Positions 9,601-17,563 of a stretch of DNA of 46,473 bases are shown here, piece after piece. Both the position numbers and the translations under genes were made by a program. Origin of the DNA: Phycisphaerae bacterium (GTDB taxonomy: Bacteria > Planctomycetota > Phycisphaerae > UBA1845 > UTPLA1); the NCBI GenBank assembly GCA_030593565.1, contig JAUVGW010000003.1:1-46473 (forward strand), read 5' to 3'. The notes under the pieces are model-generated. The model saw only the letters and a list, made by a program, of their open reading frames with translations. It was not told the origin of the DNA and made no database searches. How positions within the stretch are numbered: position 1 is the first letter of the stretch; the number at the start of each line of letters is the position of its first letter.

Positions 9601-11142
9601 ATCTTGCGCCGCGACTTCAACCTCGACGGCCTCCTCGACATGGGGGAGACCCGTGAGCCGAACACGGAAAACTACGCGATCGACGCAAGTGGTGGTACGC
9701 CAGAGGACGGCGGCCCCAGCAGCCACTATCCGTTCAATCGGCGGCGGCTGACCGAAGACGCCGTAGCCGCGCTAGACCCAAGTGTGGACTGGGACCTTTG
9801 GGCGATGCCCGTCGGAGATAAGAAATACCTCTTCAGCACGGTTCTTCTGCCCGGCGGCCTCTATCCCGACGGTCTGGCGGCCGGTGGACGTGGGCTGTTC
9901 CAGCTTCCCGCACCCGGGATGGACCTCCCCATCCAGACGAGGGACCTGCCCGAGCAGTTCCCGGCGATTCTGTTCTCAGACTTCACGACGGGCCTTGCGG
10001 GGGCGTCCGAAACGGGCGAGCAGCTTGACGAAGGCAGCTACGCGAAGGGCCTGATGGCCCACGAGTTCCTGCACGTCTGGGAAGGCTACCCTGACTTGTA
10101 CGACTACGACGAGTACATCGGCGGTATCATCAACCGGCCGGTGGGTATCTGGGACATCATGTCCGGTGCGTTTGTCCATCCTTCTCCGCCCTTGAAGGAG
10201 CGAAACCTGGGCGTGGGGCGATTCGACATGGCACACGCGCCCTGGCTTCAGACGAACGACCTCACGGAGGTGATCGACCCGTTCGAGGAAACCGACGTCG
10301 TCCTGACGGACTACGCGTTTGATCCGACGTCATCGACGTACTACTTCGAAAACGCCAATGCGCCCGGTGAGCTGTTCTACTTCTGGCGCATGACGCGGGT
10401 CGATCCACCAAACCCCAACGACGTGAACTTCAACAAGATCCTGCCGCCAGCCTACGATGGCCCCGATGCTGGCGACCCCGACGGGTTCATGATCATGCAC
10501 ACGGACTTCCAGACGAACCCCGAAGGTCTGCCTCTACAGCAGCGATTCGGCTCGCACTTCACCTACAACATCATCCAAGCCGACGGGCTCCAGCAGCTCG
10601 AGGCGGGTGAGAACGGCGGCGACGGCGGCGATCCGTGGCCCGGCAACCTCGGCATGACGGAGTGGAACGCGTTCACCGACCCCAACTCCCAATGGTGGGG
10701 CCAGGAGCGGAGCGGTCTGGAGATCACCGGTATTGCCACGTACCCGAACAGTTCGGTCGTGACATTCCTGTGGGATCCATACGTGGTCCCGACACTGGAC
10801 ATCATCAATCCGCCAGCCGGCTCCGTGGTGGGCGGCAACTACGTGCTTGCATACGAAGCATTCGACCACTTCGCCGGCACGACCATCGAGCTGTATTATG
10901 ACGACGATGACGCGGACTATGACGGCGTGATGATCCCGCCGGCAGTAGACAAGACCACACCTGGCATCGAACAGGAGACACATCTCGTCCCGCTCGCCTT
11001 CATGCCGGACGGCGTCTACCACTTCTACGCCCACATGTATCCCGGCGTTGGCGAGGACGGCAGGTGGGAGCCGATGTCCTGGCGCCCGGCGGAGCCGGCG
11101 AGGAGGGCAGGTCGGCCAACAACATCGGCCGTGGATGGCTGA
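6685..11142 (+). CDS. Large secreted M6-type metalloprotease (N-terminal/catalytic part; frame lost near 11.08-11.12 kb)
   Basis: Signal peptide MNRLHRF..VSMLAGPARA; zinc motif HEFLHVWEGYPDLYDYDEY; GIWDIMSG; also a Cys-rich insert (VVPDCCHPHSGGGCADDDCELDVC) and a beta-propeller-like segment. Confidence 0.85.
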   Translation: MNRLHRFGNVRWFGGVALTAGFIVSMLAGPARAEERKFVVMLAHSPKAAALMPEDEENPIVLPNFADVWDAYFDRVKDTGASEVDSFAEYWLEISYGNVSVSGDAVGWVEVPWPILPTYLFGESGEGEPPGSIDGLVLPFYDLNNSGTLNSFQGEEVPLTQDQMIFIDYNGHQDGTATPGYPPTAEAPTQGLVDFHPLTGQPVWTPGERFRDLDGDGQYDALLEPTRDGWGYVVPDCCHPHSGGGCADDDCELDVCDVMSSCCDQEGEEPIPGEWTQDCADLAVAICLVPDSDPPLSICEDCEQDGDIQNEEFCDTDQDNAWDFPEPFEDFLIIYDPDSNGWVKLDPSPKNLNPRSRAWAEVYIRANYPGFVGSIVSAADVNDGSGFLGRFGNGVYDGPDRWLESGSAAFPNAGSKLQQRRGGQMWVYGATTPRPDLDANYPWSYKDWWEAFWNDKRTQAGLAPETPPLPPTWDERIPQLVEFDPTNPGMLPDPPSGTDDPRPFAANTGGPKARVDQTCGPDEDGLPCVPPPPPPGLDDCPPWLEPSGERCTPVCEPTPPELTDGCTLPALEPWSRGDGGGTQFIDISNGNVLPDLLDENTDGLPDYYDGPAEWDDLPSSIYHARNTSGLGWLTGGGSVSLFGGSASFGNGGDGRPGEVTSTTNTATYGEDIGTGDGGPGGPDGTIPAAGPLAYNIHGANGYDGGNVLNLEFLTWYKTPFSGLSGLASAGGSLYGADQGANQLVSINSAGPSWTAVGGRFDGDEGDGIEILVTVLASHGDSEKLYGTGTYHDPAELPIPWPALFEVSATTGEATFIAYLASVAVPADMAYDPVAGTLYAIFNGSDDTTFLRAIDTATGQITSVVRLGQLTIGCMGLAFAAPDLYTIDNAFDWAARIDLSIDPTDPDAPYTLNLDPLDPEALPFGFAVQAMTFTTDGANWYATDETDHFISIDAASGAASDEGSLGFASARSHILRRDFNLDGLLDMGETREPNTENYAIDASGGTPEDGGPSSHYPFNRRRLTEDAVAALDPSVDWDLWAMPVGDKKYLFSTVLLPGGLYPDGLAAGGRGLFQLPAPGMDLPIQTRDLPEQFPAILFSDFTTGLAGASETGEQLDEGSYAKGLMAHEFLHVWEGYPDLYDYDEYIGGIINRPVGIWDIMSGAFVHPSPPLKERNLGVGRFDMAHAPWLQTNDLTEVIDPFEETDVVLTDYAFDPTSSTYYFENANAPGELFYFWRMTRVDPPNPNDVNFNKILPPAYDGPDAGDPDGFMIMHTDFQTNPEGLPLQQRFGSHFTYNIIQADGLQQLEAGENGGDGGDPWPGNLGMTEWNAFTDPNSQWWGQERSGLEITGIATYPNSSVVTFLWDPYVVPTLDIINPPAGSVVGGNYVLAYEAFDHFAGTTIELYYDDDDADYDGVMIPPAVDKTTPGIEQETHLVPLAFMPDGVYHFYAHMYPGVGEDGRWEPMSWRPAEPARRAGRPTTSAVDG

Positions 11143-13301
11143 GCAACCCCGATCCAGATCTTACTGAGCCTGATTCTGATTGGGCTGACGAGGTGGTCCG
11201 CGTCTATATTGACAATTCCAAGATCGAACTGTTCACGATCAAGTGCGTAAGCGATTCGGTTGCCGGCTCTGAGGTGTGGAGCGTTACGGGCGAACAGTCC
11301 GGCCCCCACGTGGCGGCAACGACGGGCGTACCGTACACGTCCGACGGCGGCGAGGTCGCGTTTGTGATCAACTGGGACGAGATCACCGACACGGACGCGA
11401 ACGTGTATTCGATCCTCGGCGAATACTACCTCACAGACTTCGACGCAAACTTCCCCGCGAGCGATTTCGATCCCGGCGATATGGTGCGTGTCGTAGGCGG
11501 CACAGGCGCGACCGCCGGCTTCTACACTATCATCGTGGCGGTTGACATGTACATGCCCGACGGCTCACCCGAAACCGACGGCATTGCGGAAACGCTGAAG
11601 CTGACCAGCCCCGCCGGCTCCTCCGCCGGCGCGGGTGACGTGGAATACCGCGTTCACTCCTTCGTCGGTGAGAACAGCGGGCTAAGCAGTGCCGATAAGT
11701 TCTTGTTCATGACCACGGGCAAATCGGCCTACAGTGCGTCCATCGAGTTCCGCAACAATACGGTCTACCTCCGCACGGCCCCTGCGTTCACGATGGAATT
11801 CCCGGATGACTCGATCGAGCCCGATCGGCGTGTGCCGCTTCGCGTGATCTTCGACGCGTCCGAATCCGTCGATGAATACGGCTATCCCAATCCCGGCTTG
11901 ACCTACGCTTGGGACTTCGGCGACGGAGGCACCGGCACAGGCGTCATCGTCGAACACACATACCAGACAGCGAATCCCGCGCCGGGCTTCGAGGTCACGT
12001 TGACCGTCACCAGCCCGGAGACGCAGCTCGATCCGCTGACTCCCGGCGCAACGCTCCCGATCGTGGGGACGATCTCGGACACGGTCACCGTCAACGAGCG
12101 TGACACCGACTTCGACGATACCCCGGATTCGCTTGACAACTGCGAGCACGTTCCCAACGGGCCTGATCTCGGTACGTGTATCGATGGGCGCACGGGAGAA
12201 TGCCACTCGGACGAGGACTGCGATACAAGTCCCGGGAGTATGGACGGAGCTTGCAGCTTGGCGCAAGAGGACGCGGACGGCGACGACATCGGCGATGCGT
12301 GTGACAACTGTCCTACCCTTGACAACCCGGAGCAAGAGGACATCGGCGACGGTGACGGCATCGGCGACGCCTGTGACCTCGACTGGGACGGTGACGGCGT
12401 GAACGAGGACGGTGACTTCAGCGGCACCGCCGGCGACAACCCCTGTATGGGCGGCCAAGTCGCCAACTGTGACGACAACTGTCCGGAATACTACAACCCG
12501 AACCAGATCGATGCCGATGGCGACGGTCTCGCGGATGCGTGCGACAACTGCCCGCAGGACGCCAACGCGAATCAGGTCGACGGCGACCATGACGGTGCCG
12601 GCGACGCCTGTGACAACTGTGCCAACAAGTCGAATGCCGGCCAGCAAGACGCCGACGACGACGGCGTGGGCGACCTGTGCGATATCTGTCCGTTTGACCC
12701 TGACCCGGCACAGCAGGACCTCGACGCCGACGGCGTTGGGGATGCCTGCGACAATTGTCTCGAGACGGTCAACCCCAACCAAGACGACAACGACGCCGAC
12801 GGCGTTGGGAACCTCTGTGACGCTTGCCCTGAGGATGATGAGAAGGCAGAGCCCGGCGTCTGTGGCTGCGGCATCAGGGATGTCGATATGGACGGCGACG
12901 GTGTACCCGACTGCACCACCCGCGATCTGGACAACGACGGCCTGCCCGACAACCAGGACGGCTGCCCGACCGATCCGAACAAGGTATCGCCGGGTGTTTG
13001 CGGTTGCGGCGTCGAGGATCTGGATACCGATGCGGACGGCATCTTCGATTGTCTGGACAACTGCCCGGACATCCCGAACACGCTCCAGACAGATTACGAC
13101 CTGGACGGCATCGGCAATCCGTGCGATGCGTCGCCCGGCAGTACGAGCGACGCCTCCGGAACGGCCGCTAGTCCCTTCCCGGGCATGGATTGTGGCGATG
13201 GCGCGGCCTGCGGCGCGGCGGGCGGTGGATTCCTGCCGCTGATGCTGCTGAGCCTCGGCTGGATGAAGGGAGGCAGACGGCGCACGCGACACCATCGCTG
13301 A
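11064..13301 (+). CDS. C-terminal continuation of the M6 protease in another frame: PKD-like domain, thrombospondin type-3 calcium repeats, CTERM-like sorting tail
   Basis: LTYAWDFGDGGTGTGVIVEHTYQ (PKD); repeated DxDGDGIGDACDNCP (TSP3); tail CGDGAACGAAGGGFLPLMLLSLGWMKGGRRRTRHHR (Gly/Cys, TM helix, Arg cluster). The ORF-track GTG start is unlikely to be a real initiation site. Confidence 0.75.
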   Translation: MGADVLAPGGAGEEGRSANNIGRGWLSNPDPDLTEPDSDWADEVVRVYIDNSKIELFTIKCVSDSVAGSEVWSVTGEQSGPHVAATTGVPYTSDGGEVAFVINWDEITDTDANVYSILGEYYLTDFDANFPASDFDPGDMVRVVGGTGATAGFYTIIVAVDMYMPDGSPETDGIAETLKLTSPAGSSAGAGDVEYRVHSFVGENSGLSSADKFLFMTTGKSAYSASIEFRNNTVYLRTAPAFTMEFPDDSIEPDRRVPLRVIFDASESVDEYGYPNPGLTYAWDFGDGGTGTGVIVEHTYQTANPAPGFEVTLTVTSPETQLDPLTPGATLPIVGTISDTVTVNERDTDFDDTPDSLDNCEHVPNGPDLGTCIDGRTGECHSDEDCDTSPGSMDGACSLAQEDADGDDIGDACDNCPTLDNPEQEDIGDGDGIGDACDLDWDGDGVNEDGDFSGTAGDNPCMGGQVANCDDNCPEYYNPNQIDADGDGLADACDNCPQDANANQVDGDHDGAGDACDNCANKSNAGQQDADDDGVGDLCDICPFDPDPAQQDLDADGVGDACDNCLETVNPNQDDNDADGVGNLCDACPEDDEKAEPGVCGCGIRDVDMDGDGVPDCTTRDLDNDGLPDNQDGCPTDPNKVSPGVCGCGVEDLDTDADGIFDCLDNCPDIPNTLQTDYDLDGIGNPCDASPGSTSDASGTAASPFPGMDCGDGAACGAAGGGFLPLMLLSLGWMKGGRRRTRHHR

Positions 13302-13369
13302 GACATCCGCGTTTTGGACGACACGGCTCCGTCATTCGGAGCAGGTGGCGTGCCTGGCCGATTATCACT

Positions 13370-13402
13370 GCGGCCCCCGGAACGACACGTCCCGGGGGCC
13401 GC
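13370..13402. terminator. Strong GC hairpin downstream of the protease gene
   Basis: GCGGCCCCCGG-(11 nt)-CCGGGGGCCGC perfect 11-bp stem; no T-run, so terminator function is uncertain. Confidence 0.4.
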
Positions 13403-13409
13403 TTGCATC

Positions 13410-13570
13410 GGGTCCATGACAGATTCGGCGGGACGCTTCAGTGCCGCAAGATGTAGCGTCGCCCCCCTGTGGCCGACGTGTGATGCTGAGGGGTTCCTCC
13501 GCGCATGCGTCGGCCACGGGGGGCAGACGCTACATTCAATGTCGCAGCCCGCCGAATCTGTCATGGACCC
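13410..13570. repeat. 161-bp MITE-like element with perfect 23-bp terminal inverted repeats
   Basis: GGGTCCATGACAGATTCGGCGGG (13410-13432) and its exact reverse complement CCCGCCGAATCTGTCATGGACCC (13548-13570); second inner inverted repeat GTAGCGTCGCCCCCCTGTGGCCGACG / CGTCGGCCACGGGGGGCAGACGCTAC. Confidence 0.8.
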
Positions 13571-13848
13571 CTTGCATCTGGCAACGGCTACTACGACCAC
13601 CCCATACGTTGCGACTCGCAACCCACACCCTCGTGCCGATCCCTCGTCCCACCCCATCCGCCGCCGGGCTTTTGGGAACGTGACCGAAATCCTACGGTTG
13701 TACGGTCCCATTCGGCCCCAAGACCGGCTACAATCCGGACCATCCAGCCGGGTGAAGCGACCCGACAACACGACTCCACATTGCCATGGCGCGCGTAAGC
13801 ACGACCGTTGGACTGCAGGGGCACTCGCAGTCCGCCGCAAAAGTCATG

Positions 13849-13929
13849 TAGCGGCCGAACCCCGTGTCGGCCGATCCCGTGAGCCACTGTTTTCCCGTAC
13901 TCTACGGCCGACACGGGGGTCGGCCGCTA
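13849..13929. repeat. Inverted-repeat element, family TAGCGGCCGACCCCCGTGTCGGCCG
   Basis: Arms 13849-13873 and 13905-13929 complementary with one mismatch; same arms at 20406-20476 and 29158-29228. Confidence 0.8.
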
Positions 13930-14066
13930 TGGTCTATGGGCGCCGCCGACTTTTGCGGCGGCTCACTTGCACACCCGCGGAGGCGACGGCGAGGTCTCGG
14001 TCTCGTAGTGAGCTCGAGACGGTCGGTTACATCACGGGATGGCGGAAGGCGCCAACGAGTCAGCAA

Positions 14067-14141
14067 ATGAAGGTCGTGAAACAAACGGACACGGTGAAGA
14101 TGATTCGCGAGGCGATGCATCTGGAGTATTTAAGTGAGTAG
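14067..14141 (+). CDS. Possible 24-aa upstream ORF overlapping the start of the dehydrogenase gene
   Basis: ATG at 14067 encodes MKVVKQTDTVKMIREAMHLEYLSE; its stop overlaps the GTG start at 14134 by 8 nt. Confidence 0.25.
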   Translation: MKVVKQTDTVKMIREAMHLEYLSE

Positions 14142-15402
14142 TGAACGAGTCATAGGGGTGATTGGGGCAGGCACGATGGGGGCCGGCATCGCGGAGACGC
14201 TGGCCATGGCCGGGTTTACTGTGGAGATGTTGGACACGAGCGAGGCTATTGTGCGCGACGCCCAGGCGGCAATCGCGGAACGACTCGACGGTCGCGTGGC
14301 CCGCGGCATCATGTCACGAACTGAACGAGACGCGATTGCCTCGCGGCTGCGTGTCGCGGGCGGCTACGACAGCTTCAAAGATGCCGAGTGCGTCATCGAG
14401 ACCGTGCCGGAAGACCTGAAGTTGAAGCAGCACATACTCGGGGAACTCGACAAGATCTTGTCGCCTCGGACGTTGCTCGCGACGAACACATCGAGCCTGT
14501 CGATCTCGAAAATAGGCGATGCCTTGATGTGTGGTGATCGGTTCCTCGGAATGCACTTCTTCAATCCTGCGCCGGTCATGAAGTTGGTCGAACTGGTGCA
14601 AGGACCCGCCACCAGCGAGCAGACGATGGTCAACGCGCGGGCGATCTGCGCGAAGCTCCAGAAGACGGCTGTAAAGGTGAAGGACTCGCCGGGTTTCATC
14701 GGCAACCGTGTGAATCGGCCGTTCTACCTGGAATCGCTGCGGCTTGTGGAAACCGGCGAAGCGGATATTCGAACGGTTGACCGGGCGATGAAGCGCATTG
14801 GTGGCTTCAGGGCGGGGCCGTTCGAACTCCTCGACATGATCGGCCTGGACGTCAACTTGCGTGTGACAGAAACACTGTACGAGGACTTCGACCGATCACC
14901 TCTGTTTGCACCGAGTGATATCCAGTACAAGCTCGTCGCCGCCGGCCGCCTTGGCCGCAAGACCGGGGGCGGGTTTTATGACTACTCGGACGATTCGCCG
15001 ACGCCCGCGTATGAAAGGCCGCTGAAAGATGCGCAGTCATGGCAAGCGGCGCCCGCCTTGGTCGAATTCGCGAAGGCGTTCGGCAAGCCTGCCGATCGCG
15101 ACATGTGGATCTTCGCTCGAATCTACCTCGCGGTGGTCAATGAAGCGGCGCGGGTCGCGGATACGATCGCCCTGCCGCGCGCCGTGAACCTGACGATGGA
15201 ACTGGGTTTCAATTACCCCACGGGGCCGCTGGCGATGGCGGACCACATCGGGTTGGACGTCGTCCGGCAGTTGCTGGCCGATTTCCACCGTGAGACGGAC
15301 GGTGACGAACGATACAAGGCGAACCCGCTCCTGGACCGGCACGTGGCGGATGGCAATCTCGGTGAGGAGACCGCCCGCGGGTTCCTGCATCATTCTTTGT
15401 AG
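14134..15402 (+). CDS. 3-hydroxyacyl-CoA dehydrogenase family protein
   Basis: VIGVIGAGTMGAGIAETLAMAGFTVEMLD Rossmann motif, VIETVPEDLKLKQHILGELDKI, LATNTSSLSIS, GMHFFNPAPVMKLVELV, KDSPGFIGNRVNRPF. Confidence 0.93.
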   Translation: MSSERVIGVIGAGTMGAGIAETLAMAGFTVEMLDTSEAIVRDAQAAIAERLDGRVARGIMSRTERDAIASRLRVAGGYDSFKDAECVIETVPEDLKLKQHILGELDKILSPRTLLATNTSSLSISKIGDALMCGDRFLGMHFFNPAPVMKLVELVQGPATSEQTMVNARAICAKLQKTAVKVKDSPGFIGNRVNRPFYLESLRLVETGEADIRTVDRAMKRIGGFRAGPFELLDMIGLDVNLRVTETLYEDFDRSPLFAPSDIQYKLVAAGRLGRKTGGGFYDYSDDSPTPAYERPLKDAQSWQAAPALVEFAKAFGKPADRDMWIFARIYLAVVNEAARVADTIALPRAVNLTMELGFNYPTGPLAMADHIGLDVVRQLLADFHRETDGDERYKANPLLDRHVADGNLGEETARGFLHHSL

Positions 15403-15431
15403 GCAAGGGACCAGGGGATCAGGGAACCGGA

Positions 15432-15576
15432 GGTGTGGCACGGACAAGCGGGTGAGACGAGGCGACGTTGACTCGGAAGGCGGTGTTCAATACAAGCACC
15501 CGTTCGGCGAACCGGGAATCGAAGTTTGTCCGTGGACGCTCCATGCTGCCAACGGCGACGAACACGGACAAGGATT
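15432..15576. repeat. Repeat X, copy 1 (GGTGTGGCACGGACAAG...TTCAATACAAGCACCC...AACACGGACAAGGAT)
   Basis: Extended similarity by eye to 39351-39496 in the same order. Confidence 0.7.
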
Positions 15577-15579
15577 CAA

Positions 15580-15623
15580 AGCCGGGGCGTGTCGCCCCGG
15601 TCCGGCTCGACACGAGCCGGCTC
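15580..15623. repeat. Repeat Y, copy 1: double hairpin CCGGGGCG..CGCCCCGG + CCGGCTCG..CGAGCCGG
   Basis: Reverse complement matches 39295-39340 with few differences. Confidence 0.7.
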
Positions 15624-15686
15624 CGATGCCTTCGGCGCCACTGCCACACTATGGTTGCGGCCGAAGGCCGCGCTTTGGACTTCTGA

Positions 15687-16607
15687 ATGATTCAATCACC
15701 GGCACACGCCTGCACACGAACCGTGAAACTCGCCGTGGCCCTGCTATTGGCAGGCTGTGGAAAACAGACGATCGAGCTCGCTTCACCTGCCGGCGCGCCC
15801 GCCATTGGCGAACCGGCCGCAATGGACTGGTCCGACCTGAGCCTGACGTTGAGCCGCATCACGTCGGGTGAAAACGTCGACTATCAACGACTGCTTGCGG
15901 ATCACCAGGCGTTGGATCGATTCCTGTCGCTGGCGGCCATGGTGGGACCGGACTCGACGCCGCGGCTGTTTCCCGACACGCCGCACCGGCTCGCCTACGC
16001 GCTTAACTGTTATAACGCGACGATCCTGCGCAGCGTGCTGGAACTCGTCGACCGGCACAAGCTGAAGCGCCGCGTACCGCCGGACATTGAACGCCGCTTT
16101 CGGTATCGCATCGATGGTCGGCCTCGCTCGCCTGCAGATCTGCGGCGAATCGCGGAGGCGTTGGCGGACGGCGATTGGCGTGTCCGCCTTGCGATGTGCG
16201 ATGTCACCCAAACAGGCCCGCCATTGCCGCGTCGCGTCTTTCTCGGTGCGATCCTTGACGCCCAGTTGAATCAAGTGACGCGGGCGGCGATCGCATCGCC
16301 GCGGATAGTCCGAATCGACCACGGCGAACAGAAGCAACTGCTCGTTTGGCAGGGGCTCTACGATATCAAGGACCGTCTAATCCGCGAGCACGAGGTCCGA
16401 TTCAACACGTCCGATGCCTGCCTGTTAAACGTTCTGCTAACATGGTCCGACCGCCTACACCGCGAGATCCTCAACACGGCGATCGGGTACGACGTCGCGC
16501 TGATGCCTCGCCACGACGACCTCAACGCCCTTGAACCCTCCGCGGAGGAGAATGGCGGCATCTTCTCCGCAGTGGGATCCGTTGGATCGTTATCTTTCAG
16601 GCCGTAG
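15687..16607 (+). CDS. DUF547-like lipoprotein
   Basis: LALAVALLLAGC-type lipobox region (KLAVALLLAGCG); RLAYALNCYNATILRSVLELV and FNTSDACLLNVLL resemble DUF547. Confidence 0.65.
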   Translation: MIQSPAHACTRTVKLAVALLLAGCGKQTIELASPAGAPAIGEPAAMDWSDLSLTLSRITSGENVDYQRLLADHQALDRFLSLAAMVGPDSTPRLFPDTPHRLAYALNCYNATILRSVLELVDRHKLKRRVPPDIERRFRYRIDGRPRSPADLRRIAEALADGDWRVRLAMCDVTQTGPPLPRRVFLGAILDAQLNQVTRAAIASPRIVRIDHGEQKQLLVWQGLYDIKDRLIREHEVRFNTSDACLLNVLLTWSDRLHREILNTAIGYDVALMPRHDDLNALEPSAEENGGIFSAVGSVGSLSFRP

Positions 16608-16712
16608 TGTATCGCCACGCGAAAACGTGCGTGTAGAGCGCTTCACGATTGAGTGCACTGGTCGGGCGCCCCACCTTTCTGAAAGAAAGGGTGGAAAACC
16701 GTGACAGTTGTA

Positions 16713-16771
16713 GGATGGGCAATCTTGCCCATCTGCTGACCGGCTCAACAGATGGGCAGGATTGCCCATCC
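16713..16771. repeat. Nested palindrome repeat GGATGGGCAATCTTGCCCATCTG / CAGATGGGCAGGATTGCCCATCC
   Basis: 23-bp arms with one mismatch, each arm itself palindromic; single arm recurs at about 39582-39602. Confidence 0.75.
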
Positions 16772-16896
16772 CACGTGAATGATCGGCTCAACTGATGGGT
16801 GACACGGTCAAGCGAAGCTTGGCCGTGGTTGGTGCTCAGCACGGCCTGGCTGCGTCAGACCGTGCCACGCGAACGCCTGTCTCCCCCCGCCGGGGA

Positions 16897-17352
16897 TCAT
16901 TTGGAACGAGCGGCGCGAGAAACGCGAACGACCTTCCGTGGCTTGCGACCGGCGGGTTTCGTTCCAGCGACCTTCACGGCCTTCTTCAGGTTGTCAACCT
17001 TGAAGATGCCTACCGTGCGGCCGCCTGCCGCCCCGCTTGTCACGTAGGCATAACGGATGCGGATGTGCTGACCATTGAGCCTGCCACAGAAATCCGCCAC
17101 CGCCCCGGGACGATTCGGCATCTCCACGGCGAGAACCTGCGTTTCGGTCATTGGCAGGTTGAGGGCGGTTAACGCCCGACGGGCCTTTTCGACGTTCTCG
17201 GCGACAAGGCGGAACACCCCGTGCTCGACCGAATCCATCAGCGTCAGGGCGATGATGTTGATCTTATTGGAGGCGAGTTCGTCGCACACCATCGACAGAA
17301 TGCCTGGTTTGTTTACAAGAAAAATGGAAAACTGTGTGCGGGCGCTATGCAT
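16897..17352 (-). CDS. Tandem ACT-domain protein
   Basis: FSIFLVNKPGILSMVCDELASNKINIIALTL and TQVLAVEMPNRPGAVADFCGRLNGQHIRIRYAYVT: two ACT motifs. Confidence 0.85.
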   Translation of the reverse strand: MHSARTQFSIFLVNKPGILSMVCDELASNKINIIALTLMDSVEHGVFRLVAENVEKARRALTALNLPMTETQVLAVEMPNRPGAVADFCGRLNGQHIRIRYAYVTSGAAGGRTVGIFKVDNLKKAVKVAGTKPAGRKPRKVVRVSRAARSK

Positions 17353-17563
17353 GACGTTCGCTTCTCAATAGAGGACTGCATTACCGGAAAGAACTGGCAG
17401 CCGGCCATCTGCCGGGTATCATACCAGCCGGGGCGTCCGCCGAGAAGAAGAAAGCCGCCCTGGCAGGAGATGTGCGTGTATGTCGTGATTGCAGGTAGAT
17501 TTCAGCCCCCTCGGAATAGGAGCCCCCGACCTTGGTCGGGGGGTCTTGTACTTACCTACTGAA

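Noticed and set aside
12100-13130. Periodic repeat that could be mistaken for a CRISPR or tandem array
   Set aside because: It is the coding sequence of thrombospondin type-3 repeats; spacing and sequence vary, with no identical direct repeats.
11682-13295. 537-aa Val-rich minus-strand ORF
   Set aside because: Its apparent repeats are the antisense image of the TSP3 calcium repeats on the plus strand.
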